Numbered from the stretch's first letter, positions 24,293-33,359 are shown. The stretch: 64,000 nt of DNA from Candidatus Chryseopegocella kryptomonas (GCF_001536065.1 NZ_CZVW01000011.1:1-64000), one strand, 5' to 3'. Notes: generated by a model from the letters alone, not told the origin. Numbers and translations: made by a program.

Positions 24293-25414
24293 TTAATCAA
24301 GTTTAAAAAGGTCTTCAATTGGTGTATATTCAAGCCCAAAAGCTTCCGCAACACCGATGTGCGTGACTTTTCCGTTTATAATGTTAACACCGCGTCTTAA
24401 TTCTTTGTTCGTTTTAATCGCCGTTTCAAAACCTTTATCAGCAAGTTCAATTATGTATGGAAGTGTTGCATTTGTAAGGGCGATCGTTGATGTCTTCGGG
24501 ACAGCTCCGGGCATGTTTGCAACGCCGTAATGAACAACTCCATATTCAAAGTAAATCGGATTATCGTGTGTCGTTGGTCTTATCGTCTCAACGCAACCAC
24601 CTTGATCAACTGAAACATCAATTATCACAGAGCCCTCTTTCATTTGCGCAACCATTTCTTTTGTGACAAGTTTTGGGGCTTTAGCTCCGGGTATCAAAAC
24701 TGCACCAATCAAAACATCAGCTCTTCTGACTGCCTTCATTATGTTATACTCATTTGAAGCCATCGTTATAACATTTTTCGGCATAATATCGTCAAGATAA
24801 CGCAACCTTTGAAGATTGACATCAAGAATTGTAACTCTTGCTCCAAGACCAGCTGCGATTTTAGCAGCATTTGTCCCAACAACACCTGCGCCAATTATCG
24901 TAACATCTGCTGGTTCAACTCCTGGGACACCACCGAGCAAAACTCCTCTGCCACCCATTGCTTTTTCAAGATATTTTGCTCCTTCCTGCGGAGCCATTCG
25001 CCCCGCAATCTCACTCATCGGTTCAAGCAACGGCAAACTTCCATCATCTTTTTGAACTGTCTCATAAGCAATTGCGACACAACCCGACTTTATAACCGCT
25101 TCCGTCAACTCACGACTTGCTGCGAAATGAAAGTATGTGAAAACTATTTGATCTTTTCTCAAAAGCTCATACTCATAATCAATCGGCTCTTTCACTTTAA
25201 CTATCATATCTGCTTTTGCGTAAATTTCCCTTGGATCATCAACAAGTTCTGCTCCTGCTTCTTTGTAAAGTTCATCACTGAAACCACTTCCAACGCCAGC
25301 TCCCTTTTCAACAAGAACAGTATGACCATGTGCTTTGAGGATGGAAACACCTGCTGGTAAAAGTGCTACTCTGTTCTCCATCCTTTTAATTTCTTTCGGA
25401 ACGCCTATGATCAT
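24293..25414 (-). CDS. ald: Alanine dehydrogenase
   Basis: The enzyme reversibly deaminates L-alanine to pyruvate with NAD. The family start (MIIGVPKEIKRMENRVALLPAG), the catalytic Lys and His regions (VKVKEP, YFHFAA), and the NAD-binding Rossmann stretch (DVTIIGAGVVGTNAAKIAAGLGA) are all present. The length of 373 is typical. It sits between the M16 peptidase and nuoG in the same direction, so alanine from peptide breakdown may feed NADH directly to complex I; that link is inferred from context. Confidence 0.95.
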   Translation of the reverse strand: MIIGVPKEIKRMENRVALLPAGVSILKAHGHTVLVEKGAGVGSGFSDELYKEAGAELVDDPREIYAKADMIVKVKEPIDYEYELLRKDQIVFTYFHFAASRELTEAVIKSGCVAIAYETVQKDDGSLPLLEPMSEIAGRMAPQEGAKYLEKAMGGRGVLLGGVPGVEPADVTIIGAGVVGTNAAKIAAGLGARVTILDVNLQRLRYLDDIMPKNVITMASNEYNIMKAVRRADVLIGAVLIPGAKAPKLVTKEMVAQMKEGSVIIDVSVDQGGCVETIRPTTHDNPIYFEYGVVHYGVANMPGAVPKTSTIALTNATLPYIIELADKGFETAIKTNKELRRGVNIINGKVTHIGVAEAFGLEYTPIEDLFKLD

Positions 25415-25429
25415 ATTTTCTCTCCAGAT

Positions 25430-26719
25430 TTATTTTGACTTTTTTGAAGGATTAATTATAACCCTCGTGAAATTTTCTGGTTTTAAAATTTCATTTGCAA
25501 CCTCTTGAACCTCATCAGGTTGAATTTTCTCAATCCTTGAAATAATTTCATCAACGCTTGAATATTTCCCATCATAAACAAATTCTATCTGCGCAAGTCG
25601 TTGCATCCTGTTTGACATGCTTTCAAGTCCAATTAACAGCGAACTTTTTACTTGCGATTTCGCTCTTTCCAGTTCATAAACATCAACTCCTTTTTTAACA
25701 ACCGAATCAAATTCCTTAAAAATCAAATCAAGCGTCCTTTCAACATTTCTTTTATCCGACGCAAAATAAACTCCGAAAACCCCAGAATCATTAAAAGTTG
25801 AATAAAACGAATAAATTGAATAAACAAGCCCATATTTTTCTCTTATCTCCTGAAACAACCTTGAACTCATCCCATCACCAAGCAAAGTGTTAAGCAATAG
25901 AACATGATCTCGCCTTGGGTCTTTTGCTCCGTATGTAATAGTCCCGATACAAACATGCGATTGACTTGATGGCTTTTCAATAACATAATTTTTCGCTCTC
26001 TTTACCTCTGGCTTTTCTCTTTTATGATAAAAACCATTTTTCAAATTCAAATCAAAATACTTCAAAGCATAATCCACAAGCGCATCGTGATTTAAGTTTC
26101 CAGCGGCTGAAATTACAATTCTATTAGGAGTGTAAAATTTTTTCAAATGCTCAAAAAGTTTATCTTGCGTAAATTCAGCAACTGTCTTTCTCGTTCCAAT
26201 TATCGGAAACCCAAGTGGATGTGGATAAAAAATATGATACTCAAGGAGATCGCCAATGTATTCCTCAAAATCATCTTCAACATTCTTTATCTCCTCAAAA
26301 ACAACGCTTTTTTCTTTTTCAATCCCTCTCTTATCAAACACAGGATTTTGAACAAGGTCTGAAAGAACTTCAATTCCTTTTTCAAGATGCTCACCCAAAA
26401 TTCTGACATAAAAGCAGGTATTTTCCTTCGTCGTGAAGGCGTTTAAATATCCCCCGATGTCCTCAATAAATTCGGCAATCTGTCTTGCGTTTCTTTTCTT
26501 TGTCCCTTTGAAAACCATATGCTCAATAAAGTGCGTGATACCGTTGTCTTTCTCGTTTTCATCTCTTGAGCCGACATCAACCCAAACCCCTAAAGAAATG
26601 CTTCTGACATAAGGAACACGCTCGGAGATAACCCTAATTCCATTTTCAAGAATAGTCCTTCTAAATTCCGATGTCAAACCAGAATTTGCTTTTTTTTCAA
26701 GTATCGCCGATTTTCTCAT
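25430..26719 (-). CDS. M16 family zinc peptidase (processing-peptidase-like)
   Basis: The protein resembles the catalytic subunit of mitochondrial processing peptidase and bacterial PqqL/YmxG-type peptidases. The inverted zinc motif HxxEH (HFIEHMVFKGT) is in the N-terminal domain, with the downstream Glu in the VVFEEIKNVEDD helix. The second, inactive-type domain (DGMSSRLFQEIREKYGLVYSIYSF) completes the 429-residue clamshell. No signal peptide is evident, so it is probably cytoplasmic. It has a plausible promoter at 26760-26788 and may be the first gene of the ald-nuoGHI run. Confidence 0.92.
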   Translation of the reverse strand: MRKSAILEKKANSGLTSEFRRTILENGIRVISERVPYVRSISLGVWVDVGSRDENEKDNGITHFIEHMVFKGTKKRNARQIAEFIEDIGGYLNAFTTKENTCFYVRILGEHLEKGIEVLSDLVQNPVFDKRGIEKEKSVVFEEIKNVEDDFEEYIGDLLEYHIFYPHPLGFPIIGTRKTVAEFTQDKLFEHLKKFYTPNRIVISAAGNLNHDALVDYALKYFDLNLKNGFYHKREKPEVKRAKNYVIEKPSSQSHVCIGTITYGAKDPRRDHVLLLNTLLGDGMSSRLFQEIREKYGLVYSIYSFYSTFNDSGVFGVYFASDKRNVERTLDLIFKEFDSVVKKGVDVYELERAKSQVKSSLLIGLESMSNRMQRLAQIEFVYDGKYSSVDEIISRIEKIQPDEVQEVANEILKPENFTRVIINPSKKSK

Positions 26720-26759
26720 TCCGTTCTCAAAATGTTGCGCATAAGTTTAACTTACACAA

Positions 26760-26788
26760 AATATACCAAGAGCGTTTAAAATAATCAA
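26760..26788 (-). promoter_or_regulatory. Candidate promoter for the M16-ald-nuoGHI run
   Basis: On the minus strand TTGATT (26788-26783), 17 nt, then TATATT (26765-26760) running into TTTG, so it fits both the general and the Bacteroidota -7 pattern. The leader would be about 33 nt. It occupies the 139-nt gap between the response-regulator gene and the M16 gene, where I see nothing else. Confidence 0.45.
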
Positions 26789-26858
26789 GCAAAATAACCG
26801 ATTTTTAAAAATGGTTTTTTACACGATGGAAAAAAGAAAGGATTCAAAACCAGCATAA

Positions 26859-27923
26859 TTAAACTGCGTGAAGGCGGATAATAAATTTATTTCCAGTTTC
26901 CTGCTCCGACGGTTCAACAACTATAGAGCCACCATTTAATTCAATGACTTTTTGAAAAATTTTCATCGCCATCAAATTATAATCTGGCTTAAACTCATAA
27001 CCCGAAATCAAATATGGATTAAACAAAAACTTCGCCACCTCGCTTGGCAATTTTTTCGCCTCATCACGAACTGTTACGAAAAGATATTTCCCATCGCTTC
27101 CTGCTCTAACGACTTCGCTTATGTTAATTTTGCCCTTATAGTTCATCGCTTCCGCCATCGCCTCAAACAGAACGGAAAAACCAGTTCTCAACCATTCCTG
27201 ATCACCTTTAACAAGCGAATCCCTCGCAAAAATTAACTCAAAATCAATTGCATCAAATTTCTTTTTTATGCCCTCAACGACATCTTTTACAAGCAAATTA
27301 AAATCAAAATTTTCAATTTTTAATTGCTCCACGCCAGCGGAAATATCGCTCAACTTCAAAAAATAATCCGCAAGTTCAAAAACATTTTTGATTTTTTTAT
27401 AATTTTCTAAAAGTAAAACTTTTATCTCATCCCCAATCCTTTCATCTCCGATTAAAAACTCCATAACATCTTTAACCGATGTAAATATCTTCTTTATTTC
27501 ACCGATGAAAAATTTTTCGGTCATTAACTCAATTTTCTTCGTTTCAATTTCAAGTGAACGCAATCTCAAAACAGACCTAACCCGTGATATAAGTTCCGTA
27601 AATTTTATCGGCTTGTAAAAAAAATCAACCGCACCAAAATTTAAAACACGCCCAAGAATTTTCTCATCAACATATTGCCCTCTTAAAATAATAACTGGTA
27701 TATCTTTCGTTGATGGATTTTGTTTTAACTTAAAAAGCGCAGTGAACCCATCCATTACAGGCATGCTTATATCAAGAAGAATTAAATCAGGTTTTTTCTC
27801 TTGAGCCATCAAAATCCCTGAAAGACCGTTTTCAGCAGTTATAACATCATAACCTTCGCTTTCAAGTGCATTCTTTAAAGTGTTTCGCAATTCCTTCTCA
27901 TCATCAACAACAAGAATTGTCAC
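26859..27923 (-). CDS. Receiver domain fused to a degenerate histidine-kinase-like domain
   Basis: Residues 1-120 are a receiver domain with acidic pocket Asp7/Asp8, phospho-acceptor Asp51 (LLDISMP) and Lys104 (YKP). The usual switch Thr/Ser is Arg81 (IILRGQ). Residues about 125-354 resemble the DHp and ATPase parts of a histidine kinase, but no H-box His is visible. The N-box Asn, the G1 DxGxG (here RDEAKKLP) and the G2 GxGxG (here PDYNLMAMKI) are lost, while the flanking pattern VIELNGGSIVVEP remains. It is probably a pseudokinase output, binding partners rather than phosphorylating. GTG 27923 starts 5 nt after the upstream gene of the module. No DNA-binding domain is present. Confidence 0.75.
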   Translation of the reverse strand: MTILVVDDEKELRNTLKNALESEGYDVITAENGLSGILMAQEKKPDLILLDISMPVMDGFTALFKLKQNPSTKDIPVIILRGQYVDEKILGRVLNFGAVDFFYKPIKFTELISRVRSVLRLRSLEIETKKIELMTEKFFIGEIKKIFTSVKDVMEFLIGDERIGDEIKVLLLENYKKIKNVFELADYFLKLSDISAGVEQLKIENFDFNLLVKDVVEGIKKKFDAIDFELIFARDSLVKGDQEWLRTGFSVLFEAMAEAMNYKGKINISEVVRAGSDGKYLFVTVRDEAKKLPSEVAKFLFNPYLISGYEFKPDYNLMAMKIFQKVIELNGGSIVVEPSEQETGNKFIIRLHAV

Positions 27924-27928
27924 CTCTT

Positions 27929-28498
27929 TTATGATTGCTTTGTTTGAGATGTTTCAGGTTGTGATGCTGGAAGCAATGCTTCTTCCGTTTCCTCCCCTAT
28001 GACAAGTTTTTCCTCAAACTCTTTAACTTCCATCAAAAGTTTCTCAATCCTTCTGCAACCCTGTTCAATCGCTCTGACATCTCTCAATGTCTCATTATCA
28101 TATGGAAATCTTCTCTCAATTCTCGCCGATGCGCTCATTATTATCGTAAGCGGATTATAAATTAAATCTCTCAAAGAGAATGTAAAGTCCTTCAACGCTT
28201 TCAACTTCGCAATTTGCGTCTCATATTGCTTTATCATCTCAAGTCGCTGTTTTTCCTCTTTGTGTCTTTGCTCCTGTAAATTTACAAGTTTAACAAATAA
28301 ATAAGAAAGCCCCCATATCCAAAGCAAAGAATCAAAATGCGTGAAAATATCTGAAATTGAAACGATGCCCTCTTTCACTCTTTTAAAAAGATCAAGCGTT
28401 GTAAAAAGATAATAAAGATAAATTATCACCGCAGAAAATAACGCTGGATGCTTGAGTATAAACCCATCAACAAATTCACGCCATAATCTTTTTAGCAT
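27929..28498 (-). CDS. Membrane protein with a DHp-like helical pair lacking the phospho-accepting histidine
   Basis: Two hydrophobic helices (about 18-34 and 57-73) are followed by a coiled coil (74-105). Next comes a segment resembling the dimerisation helices of histidine kinases: SLRDLIYNPLTIIM, with the NPLTII pattern intact but Asp111 at the position five residues before Pro where the His belongs. There is no ATPase domain. The protein ends in a polar tail. A strong AGGAGG sits about six bases before ATG 28498. It lies between an intact kinase gene and the receiver/pseudokinase gene, so a role as membrane adaptor or dimerisation partner is likely but unproven. Confidence 0.65.
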   Translation of the reverse strand: MLKRLWREFVDGFILKHPALFSAVIIYLYYLFTTLDLFKRVKEGIVSISDIFTHFDSLLWIWGLSYLFVKLVNLQEQRHKEEKQRLEMIKQYETQIAKLKALKDFTFSLRDLIYNPLTIIMSASARIERRFPYDNETLRDVRAIEQGCRRIEKLLMEVKEFEEKLVIGEETEEALLPASQPETSQTKQS

Positions 28499-28514
28499 TT
28501 AAACCTCCTTAACT

Positions 28515-30230
28515 TTAATTTGAATTTGTCGCAAGTGGAAATCTTAAAATAAATGTTGTCCCTTCCCCAACCTTCGTTTTAACTTCAACCCTTCCATTGT
28601 ATTTTTCAAGCAATCGCTTCACCGTCGCCAACCCTATACCTGTGCCAACTGGTTCATCACCCTTTCTCGTGTAAATAGTTGGTTTTGTAGTAAAGAACAT
28701 ATCCCAGATTTTGGGCAAAATTTCATCAGGAATTCCAACTCCTGTATCACCGATCTCAACAACTCCAAACCCATCATCTTTATATGTCTTAACCGTTAAA
28801 ATTTTCTTCTCCATGCTATACATAGCATCAATTGCGTTTTTAATTATGTTTGAAAAAATTTGCGAAAAATCGCTGTAAATTCCACGCACGGGCAAAGGTT
28901 CGTCTGTGAAGTTAAAATCTTTTTCAATCTCATGCTTAAAAAATCTATGTGCCTCCAAAAATTTCAACTCTTCTCTTAAAATGACATTTAAATCAACAAC
29001 TTGAATATCGGTTCTGCTATCCATAAAGGCTTTGAATTGAAGATTGTTCAATATTGAGTTAATTTTTTCCGCCTGTTTTATTAACATATCAACCCAATAT
29101 GGTTCAACATTTTTCCTTTTCAAAGTTTCAGCAACAAGTATAATTCCTTGCAATGGATTTTTTATGTTATGCGCTATCCCGGCAGCAAGTTCACCTATCG
29201 CTGCAAGTTTTGATGCCATTTGATAATCAATTTCAAGTTTTCTCTTCTCTGTTATGTCAAGTATAACTCCAATTGTTCCTTTAAAAATTCCAAACTCGTC
29301 ATAATATGGCGCACCGCTTATGATAACATTATGAACACCGCCTTCCATATCTTTAAGTTCAATCTCGTATGTATCGCTGACACCAAGCATTCGCATTCTC
29401 GTTTTCTCCACAACAATTTGTTTAAATCTTTCTGGAACGAAATCAAGAAAATTTTTTCCTCTCAACGCATCAGGATTTTTACAACGCATCAAATCGCAAA
29501 ATCTATTGTTAATGTAAATTATTTTTTCTTCAGGGTCAAGTAAAACAAGCGCTTCATTCATTGTATCTGTAATCGTGCGATACAACTTTTCTATATGGAT
29601 CGCTCTCGCAAAAGATCGGTCTATCACCAAAACCAGTATGGATATCCCGATAAATTCTTCAACAGAGTATCTTAACAACAAAGAGTAGGAAGGTTTGTTA
29701 ATTAGATAATCAAAAATAAAATGAGAAATTGGAACAATCCCCCATAAAATTATCGCAAACCCAAAAACTTTATACGATGGAAACATTAATCTTTTCGCTC
29801 TTGAAATCATTTTCAAACCAGAGTAAACTGAAACAGGCGGTATCAATGCAAGCGAAACAATATATTTCCATCTGTCCTTGAAATGAATTTCTGATGCGAT
29901 GCATAGTAAAATTACAAATAAAACTGCAATTGCAAACAAACCCTTATATCTAAATTGTTCTCTAAAACTTAAACCCAAAACTCCCCACATCAAAAGAAAT
30001 GTTGCGGTTATCTGAAAAACTTGTTTTAAAAAAATTCCATATTTTAAAACCTGCGAATAAAACAAAACAATTACAAACTCGCTAAAAAAGATCAATGAAA
30101 AAGCAATCATCCAAAATAAAAGATATTTTTCCTTTTCTCTTTCACGCAGATATACATACCAGATTGCACCAAGCACAACTATTTCAGTTAAAACCCCAAG
30201 CAACGATATGTAAAAACTTTGTGAACCCAT
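28515..30230 (-). CDS. Membrane histidine kinase with 7TM-like sensor, PAS domain and HisKA/HATPase core
   Basis: Roughly seven hydrophobic helices fill residues 5-208, like the N-terminal 7TM region of some sensor kinases. A PAS domain follows (about 215-330). The kinase core is intact: His354 in GIAHNIKNPL, the N-box NIIKNAIDAM (461-470), G1 GDTGVGIP (494-501), an FFTTKP F-box and G2 GTGIGLATV (529-537). It therefore should autophosphorylate. It is the first gene of the three-gene module; the likely partner is the receiver protein at 26859-27923. The signal is unknown. A weak promoter candidate (TTGCAG, 17 nt, TAAATT on the minus strand at 30304-30276) lies in the divergent region. Confidence 0.9.
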   Translation of the reverse strand: MGSQSFYISLLGVLTEIVVLGAIWYVYLREREKEKYLLFWMIAFSLIFFSEFVIVLFYSQVLKYGIFLKQVFQITATFLLMWGVLGLSFREQFRYKGLFAIAVLFVILLCIASEIHFKDRWKYIVSLALIPPVSVYSGLKMISRAKRLMFPSYKVFGFAIILWGIVPISHFIFDYLINKPSYSLLLRYSVEEFIGISILVLVIDRSFARAIHIEKLYRTITDTMNEALVLLDPEEKIIYINNRFCDLMRCKNPDALRGKNFLDFVPERFKQIVVEKTRMRMLGVSDTYEIELKDMEGGVHNVIISGAPYYDEFGIFKGTIGVILDITEKRKLEIDYQMASKLAAIGELAAGIAHNIKNPLQGIILVAETLKRKNVEPYWVDMLIKQAEKINSILNNLQFKAFMDSRTDIQVVDLNVILREELKFLEAHRFFKHEIEKDFNFTDEPLPVRGIYSDFSQIFSNIIKNAIDAMYSMEKKILTVKTYKDDGFGVVEIGDTGVGIPDEILPKIWDMFFTTKPTIYTRKGDEPVGTGIGLATVKRLLEKYNGRVEVKTKVGEGTTFILRFPLATNSN

Positions 30231-30383
30231 TTCCCCTATGATTTATTTTTTGAAAGAACGAAAAAACACTTTAAAAATTTAACAAATTTTAATCTTTACT
30301 GCAACTGGCAAATTCAATTTTCTTCATCTTGCTTTTCTACTTGCTTAATTTTAAATTTTGAGAAATAAAATTCTGCGCTAAAA

Positions 30384-31601
30384 ATGTCCTTTGAACTTTA
30401 CATCACGAAAAGATACATAAAATCAACAAAGATAACTGGTTTTATCTCATTCATCACATTGATAGCAACCATAGGGATTATGCTCGGGACATCTGCATTG
30501 ATAATAGCACTTTCAATATCAAATGGATTTGAAAAGGAATTGAAAGAAAAAGTAATTGGTTTCACTTCACACATTCAGGTTTCAAAATTTGATGTGAGAT
30601 ATTTTGATAAAGACGATTGGGCGAGTTTTGAGAAGATAAAGACAATACCAAATGTTAAGTTCGTTTCACCATTCGCAGGAAGAGAAGCGATGATAAGATC
30701 AAACTATGCAATTGAAGGAGTTTATTTAAAAGGAATTCTGCCCGAATATGATTTTTCAATAATAAAGAAAAGCATTGTTGAAGGCAAATATGACTTTGAC
30801 GAAAGCGATGGAACGCCAAAAATCATCATCGGCAAAAAACTTGCAAACAAAATTGGAGTTGAACTTGGAGATAAAGTTGTAATACTTGCAATTGATCCAG
30901 ATAATCCATACTTAACATCTCCAAAAGTTGAACAATTCAAGGTTTCAGGAATTTACGAAACTGGAATGGCTGAATATGACGATATTTTTGTCTATGTTCG
31001 CCTTAACCATGCACAATACCTTCTTGACCTCGGGAATAAAGTGAGCGGTTTTGATGTGATGGTTAAAAATGTTGACTATCTTGACGAAACAGCGTTGCTA
31101 ATTCAAGACAAACTCGGTTATCCATATTACGCAAGAACAATGTATCAAATGTATAGAAATCTTTTCGCATGGCTTGAACTTCAAAAGAAACCTGTCCCGA
31201 TCGTCCTCGGATTGATAATAATTGTCGCTGTCTTTAATATAATTGGAACTCTTCTGATGATGGTTCTTGAAAAGACAAAAGAAATTGGAATACTTAAATC
31301 AATGGGAGCAAATTCAAAAAGCATTATGAAAATTTTTGTTTTTCAAGGACTTTTCATCGGCATCGCTGGAACAATTCTTGGAAATATACTTGCTTATGTT
31401 CTTTGTTCAATTCAATTGAAATATAAACCTCTTTCTCTTCCAGAAGACATTTACTTGATGAGTTCCGTTCCGATTTTGCTCCAACTTGAAAACTTCATAC
31501 TTGTTTCAATTGTGACACTTCTTCTTTGTTTTTTTGCCACGCTAATTCCCTCATACATCGCCTCACGCATTGAACCAGTTGAAGCGATACGCTTCGCTTG
31601 A
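30384..31601 (+). CDS. ABC transporter permease of the LolC/LolE (FtsX) family
   Basis: The 405-residue protein has the MacB/LolC layout. One N-terminal helix (about 20-45, SFITLIATIGIMLGTSALIIALSIS in part) is followed by a large periplasmic domain and three C-terminal helices in an FtsX domain (VAVFNIIGTLLMMVLEKTKEIGILKSMGA). In LolCDE this permease extracts lipoproteins from the inner membrane. The partner ATPase is not in this window, so assignment to lipoprotein export rather than another MacB-like task is by family resemblance. It is divergent from the kinase module and is followed after 72 nt by the K+ channel gene. Confidence 0.82.
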   Translation: MSFELYITKRYIKSTKITGFISFITLIATIGIMLGTSALIIALSISNGFEKELKEKVIGFTSHIQVSKFDVRYFDKDDWASFEKIKTIPNVKFVSPFAGREAMIRSNYAIEGVYLKGILPEYDFSIIKKSIVEGKYDFDESDGTPKIIIGKKLANKIGVELGDKVVILAIDPDNPYLTSPKVEQFKVSGIYETGMAEYDDIFVYVRLNHAQYLLDLGNKVSGFDVMVKNVDYLDETALLIQDKLGYPYYARTMYQMYRNLFAWLELQKKPVPIVLGLIIIVAVFNIIGTLLMMVLEKTKEIGILKSMGANSKSIMKIFVFQGLFIGIAGTILGNILAYVLCSIQLKYKPLSLPEDIYLMSSVPILLQLENFILVSIVTLLLCFFATLIPSYIASRIEPVEAIRFA

Positions 31602-31673
31602 TTGCGATAAATTTGAAACTTTCTGATAAAGTGATTAATTTTTTGATAAAATAAAACAATTTTTAAGCCCGTT

Positions 31674-32813
31674 TTGAGACAAGCGATAAAAATAATATGG
31701 AATCACGAACTTTTTCGGATTCTATTTTTGATAACTGTCGTGCTATTCTTTGCATCATCAACAGTCTATCTTGCTGAAAATTCAAAAAATCGTCAGTTTT
31801 CGTCAATTTTTGACGGTCTATGGTGGGCAATTGTCACGATGACAACCGTTGGATACGGTGATAAAGTCCCAGAAACAACGCTCGGGAAAATCATCGGATT
31901 TCTGGTTATGTTCAGCGGTGTGATTTTGGTTTCAATGTTTACAGCGACTGTATCATCAATTTTTGTGACGAAAAAGATAAAAGAAAGAGAAGGACTTGAA
32001 AAAGTGGACTTAACAAATCATCTCGTCATATGCGGATGGAACAACGACACTGAAAGATTGCTCAAAGCATTAAACAATCTCTACGCAAAAAGAAAGTTGC
32101 AAGTTGTTCTCGTAAATAATTTGCCACCAGAGAAAGTGGAAAATTTAAACGAAATTTATAAAAACATTGAGATAAAATTCGTCCGTGGCGATTTCACTCA
32201 AGAGGTGATACTTGAACGAGCAAATATAAAATTTGCAAAAGAAGTTTTAATTTTACCTGACGAAACAATCTCCCCAAATCCATCAGATGAAAAAACTCTT
32301 ATCGCAACTCTTAACATAAAATCACTGAATCCGAAAATAAAAGTTTATGCTCAAATAATTAATCGTGAAAACGCAAATAATCTTAAAAAAGCAAACGCTG
32401 ACGAAATAATAATAAGCAATGATTATCTTCCGTCGCTTATCGCAGGACAAATTTTCTCGCCTGGGATAGTTCAAGTTTTATCATCAATTTTTAACGAGGA
32501 ATCAAATCTCAAAATTTTTCGCCAAAAGATTCCACCAAAGTTTATCGGAAAAACTTTTTCAGAACTTTTCAATTATTTCAAGACAGAGAAGAATTATCTT
32601 CTCATCGGCTTTATCTCCGATGAGGAAACAATTACGCTTGAAAACATCCTCTCTCACGATTACACCGAAATTGATGCTTTCATTGAACGAAAATTAAAAG
32701 AAGCTGGCTTGAACATAAAATCATCTTATGTCAGATTACATTTGAATCCACCGCTTGATTATGTGATTGGAGAAAAAGAGGATGCAATTTTAATTGGCAA
32801 TATAACCGAGTGA
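31674..32813 (+). CDS. Two-helix K+ channel with C-terminal RCK (TrkA-N-like) domains
   Basis: Two membrane helices (about 12-32 and 78-103) bracket a pore helix and the K+ selectivity filter TTVGYGD. A cytoplasmic Rossmann-type RCK domain follows (VICGWNNDTERLL), with a second regulatory part at the C-terminus. The architecture is like MthK/GsuK. The glycine motif of the Rossmann loop is altered (CGWN instead of GxG), so the ligand may differ from NAD. TTG 31674 is the only start compatible with the first helix. The next gene, a cyclic-nucleotide-binding protein, begins 3 nt after the stop. Confidence 0.88.
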   Translation: MRQAIKIIWNHELFRILFLITVVLFFASSTVYLAENSKNRQFSSIFDGLWWAIVTMTTVGYGDKVPETTLGKIIGFLVMFSGVILVSMFTATVSSIFVTKKIKEREGLEKVDLTNHLVICGWNNDTERLLKALNNLYAKRKLQVVLVNNLPPEKVENLNEIYKNIEIKFVRGDFTQEVILERANIKFAKEVLILPDETISPNPSDEKTLIATLNIKSLNPKIKVYAQIINRENANNLKKANADEIIISNDYLPSLIAGQIFSPGIVQVLSSIFNEESNLKIFRQKIPPKFIGKTFSELFNYFKTEKNYLLIGFISDEETITLENILSHDYTEIDAFIERKLKEAGLNIKSSYVRLHLNPPLDYVIGEKEDAILIGNITE

Positions 32814-32816
32814 ATA

Positions 32817-33326
32817 ATGGAGATAACGGAGCAACTTTTGATGAAAATTCCGATTTTCAAAGGTTTGAAAGAAGAACATTTAAAAATTGTGAAAGAAATA
32901 ATTGAGATTAAAGAATTTGAAGAAGACACGGCGGTTATAAAAGAAGGTGAAGCTGGAGATGAAATTTACATACTTCTTGATGGAGAGGTTGAAGTTTCAA
33001 AAACGCTTGTCTTAAAACTTCCTGGTTCTGAAATTGGTCAGAAAGAAAAATCGTTGACAAAACTTTCATCTGAAAGTTTTCCTTTTTTTGGAGAAATGGT
33101 TTTATTTGATGAGCGAGCTGAAAGGACGGCGACGGTGATAACAAGAAAGCCCTGTAAATTTGCAATAATTCACAAAAACGATTTTATAAATCTTGCTGAA
33201 AAGAACAATGAGATTGGATATGTTTTATACAAAAACATTGCGGAGGTTCTCGCTGAAAGACTAAGAAAGGCAAACAACGATATATTGAAATTAACAACTG
33301 CATTAAGTTTGATTTTGAGTAGATAA
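32817..33326 (+). CDS. Stand-alone cyclic-nucleotide-binding domain protein
   Basis: The 169 residues are essentially one CAP/CNB beta-roll: helix A (LLMKIPIFKGL), the IKEGEAGDEIYILLDGEVEV strand-turn, and a phosphate-binding cassette of the form FFGEMVLFDERAERTATV with the key Arg and Thr-Ala. A C-terminal helix (ERLRKANNDILKLTTALSLIL) follows. There is no DNA-binding helix-turn-helix and no catalytic domain. Between the roll strands there is an insertion of about 15 residues (LKLPGSEIGQKEKS). Encoded 3 nt after the K+ channel, it probably associates with or reports to the channel; this is inferred from linkage. cAMP versus cGMP cannot be assigned. Confidence 0.85.
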   Translation: MEITEQLLMKIPIFKGLKEEHLKIVKEIIEIKEFEEDTAVIKEGEAGDEIYILLDGEVEVSKTLVLKLPGSEIGQKEKSLTKLSSESFPFFGEMVLFDERAERTATVITRKPCKFAIIHKNDFINLAEKNNEIGYVLYKNIAEVLAERLRKANNDILKLTTALSLILSR

Positions 33327-33359
33327 ATTTAAAAACAAAAACACAAATTAACCCGAAAA

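Noticed and set aside
24809-25360. 183-residue open frame on the plus strand inside ald
   Set aside because: Antisense to a well-supported gene, rich in Cys, Asn and Ser with no family resemblance; a shadow frame.
30276-30371. Strong promoters in the kinase/LolE-like divergent region
   Set aside because: Several partial matches (TTGCTT with TAAAAT at 19 nt; TTGCAG with TAAATT on the other strand) but none clearly better than chance, so no feature is listed.
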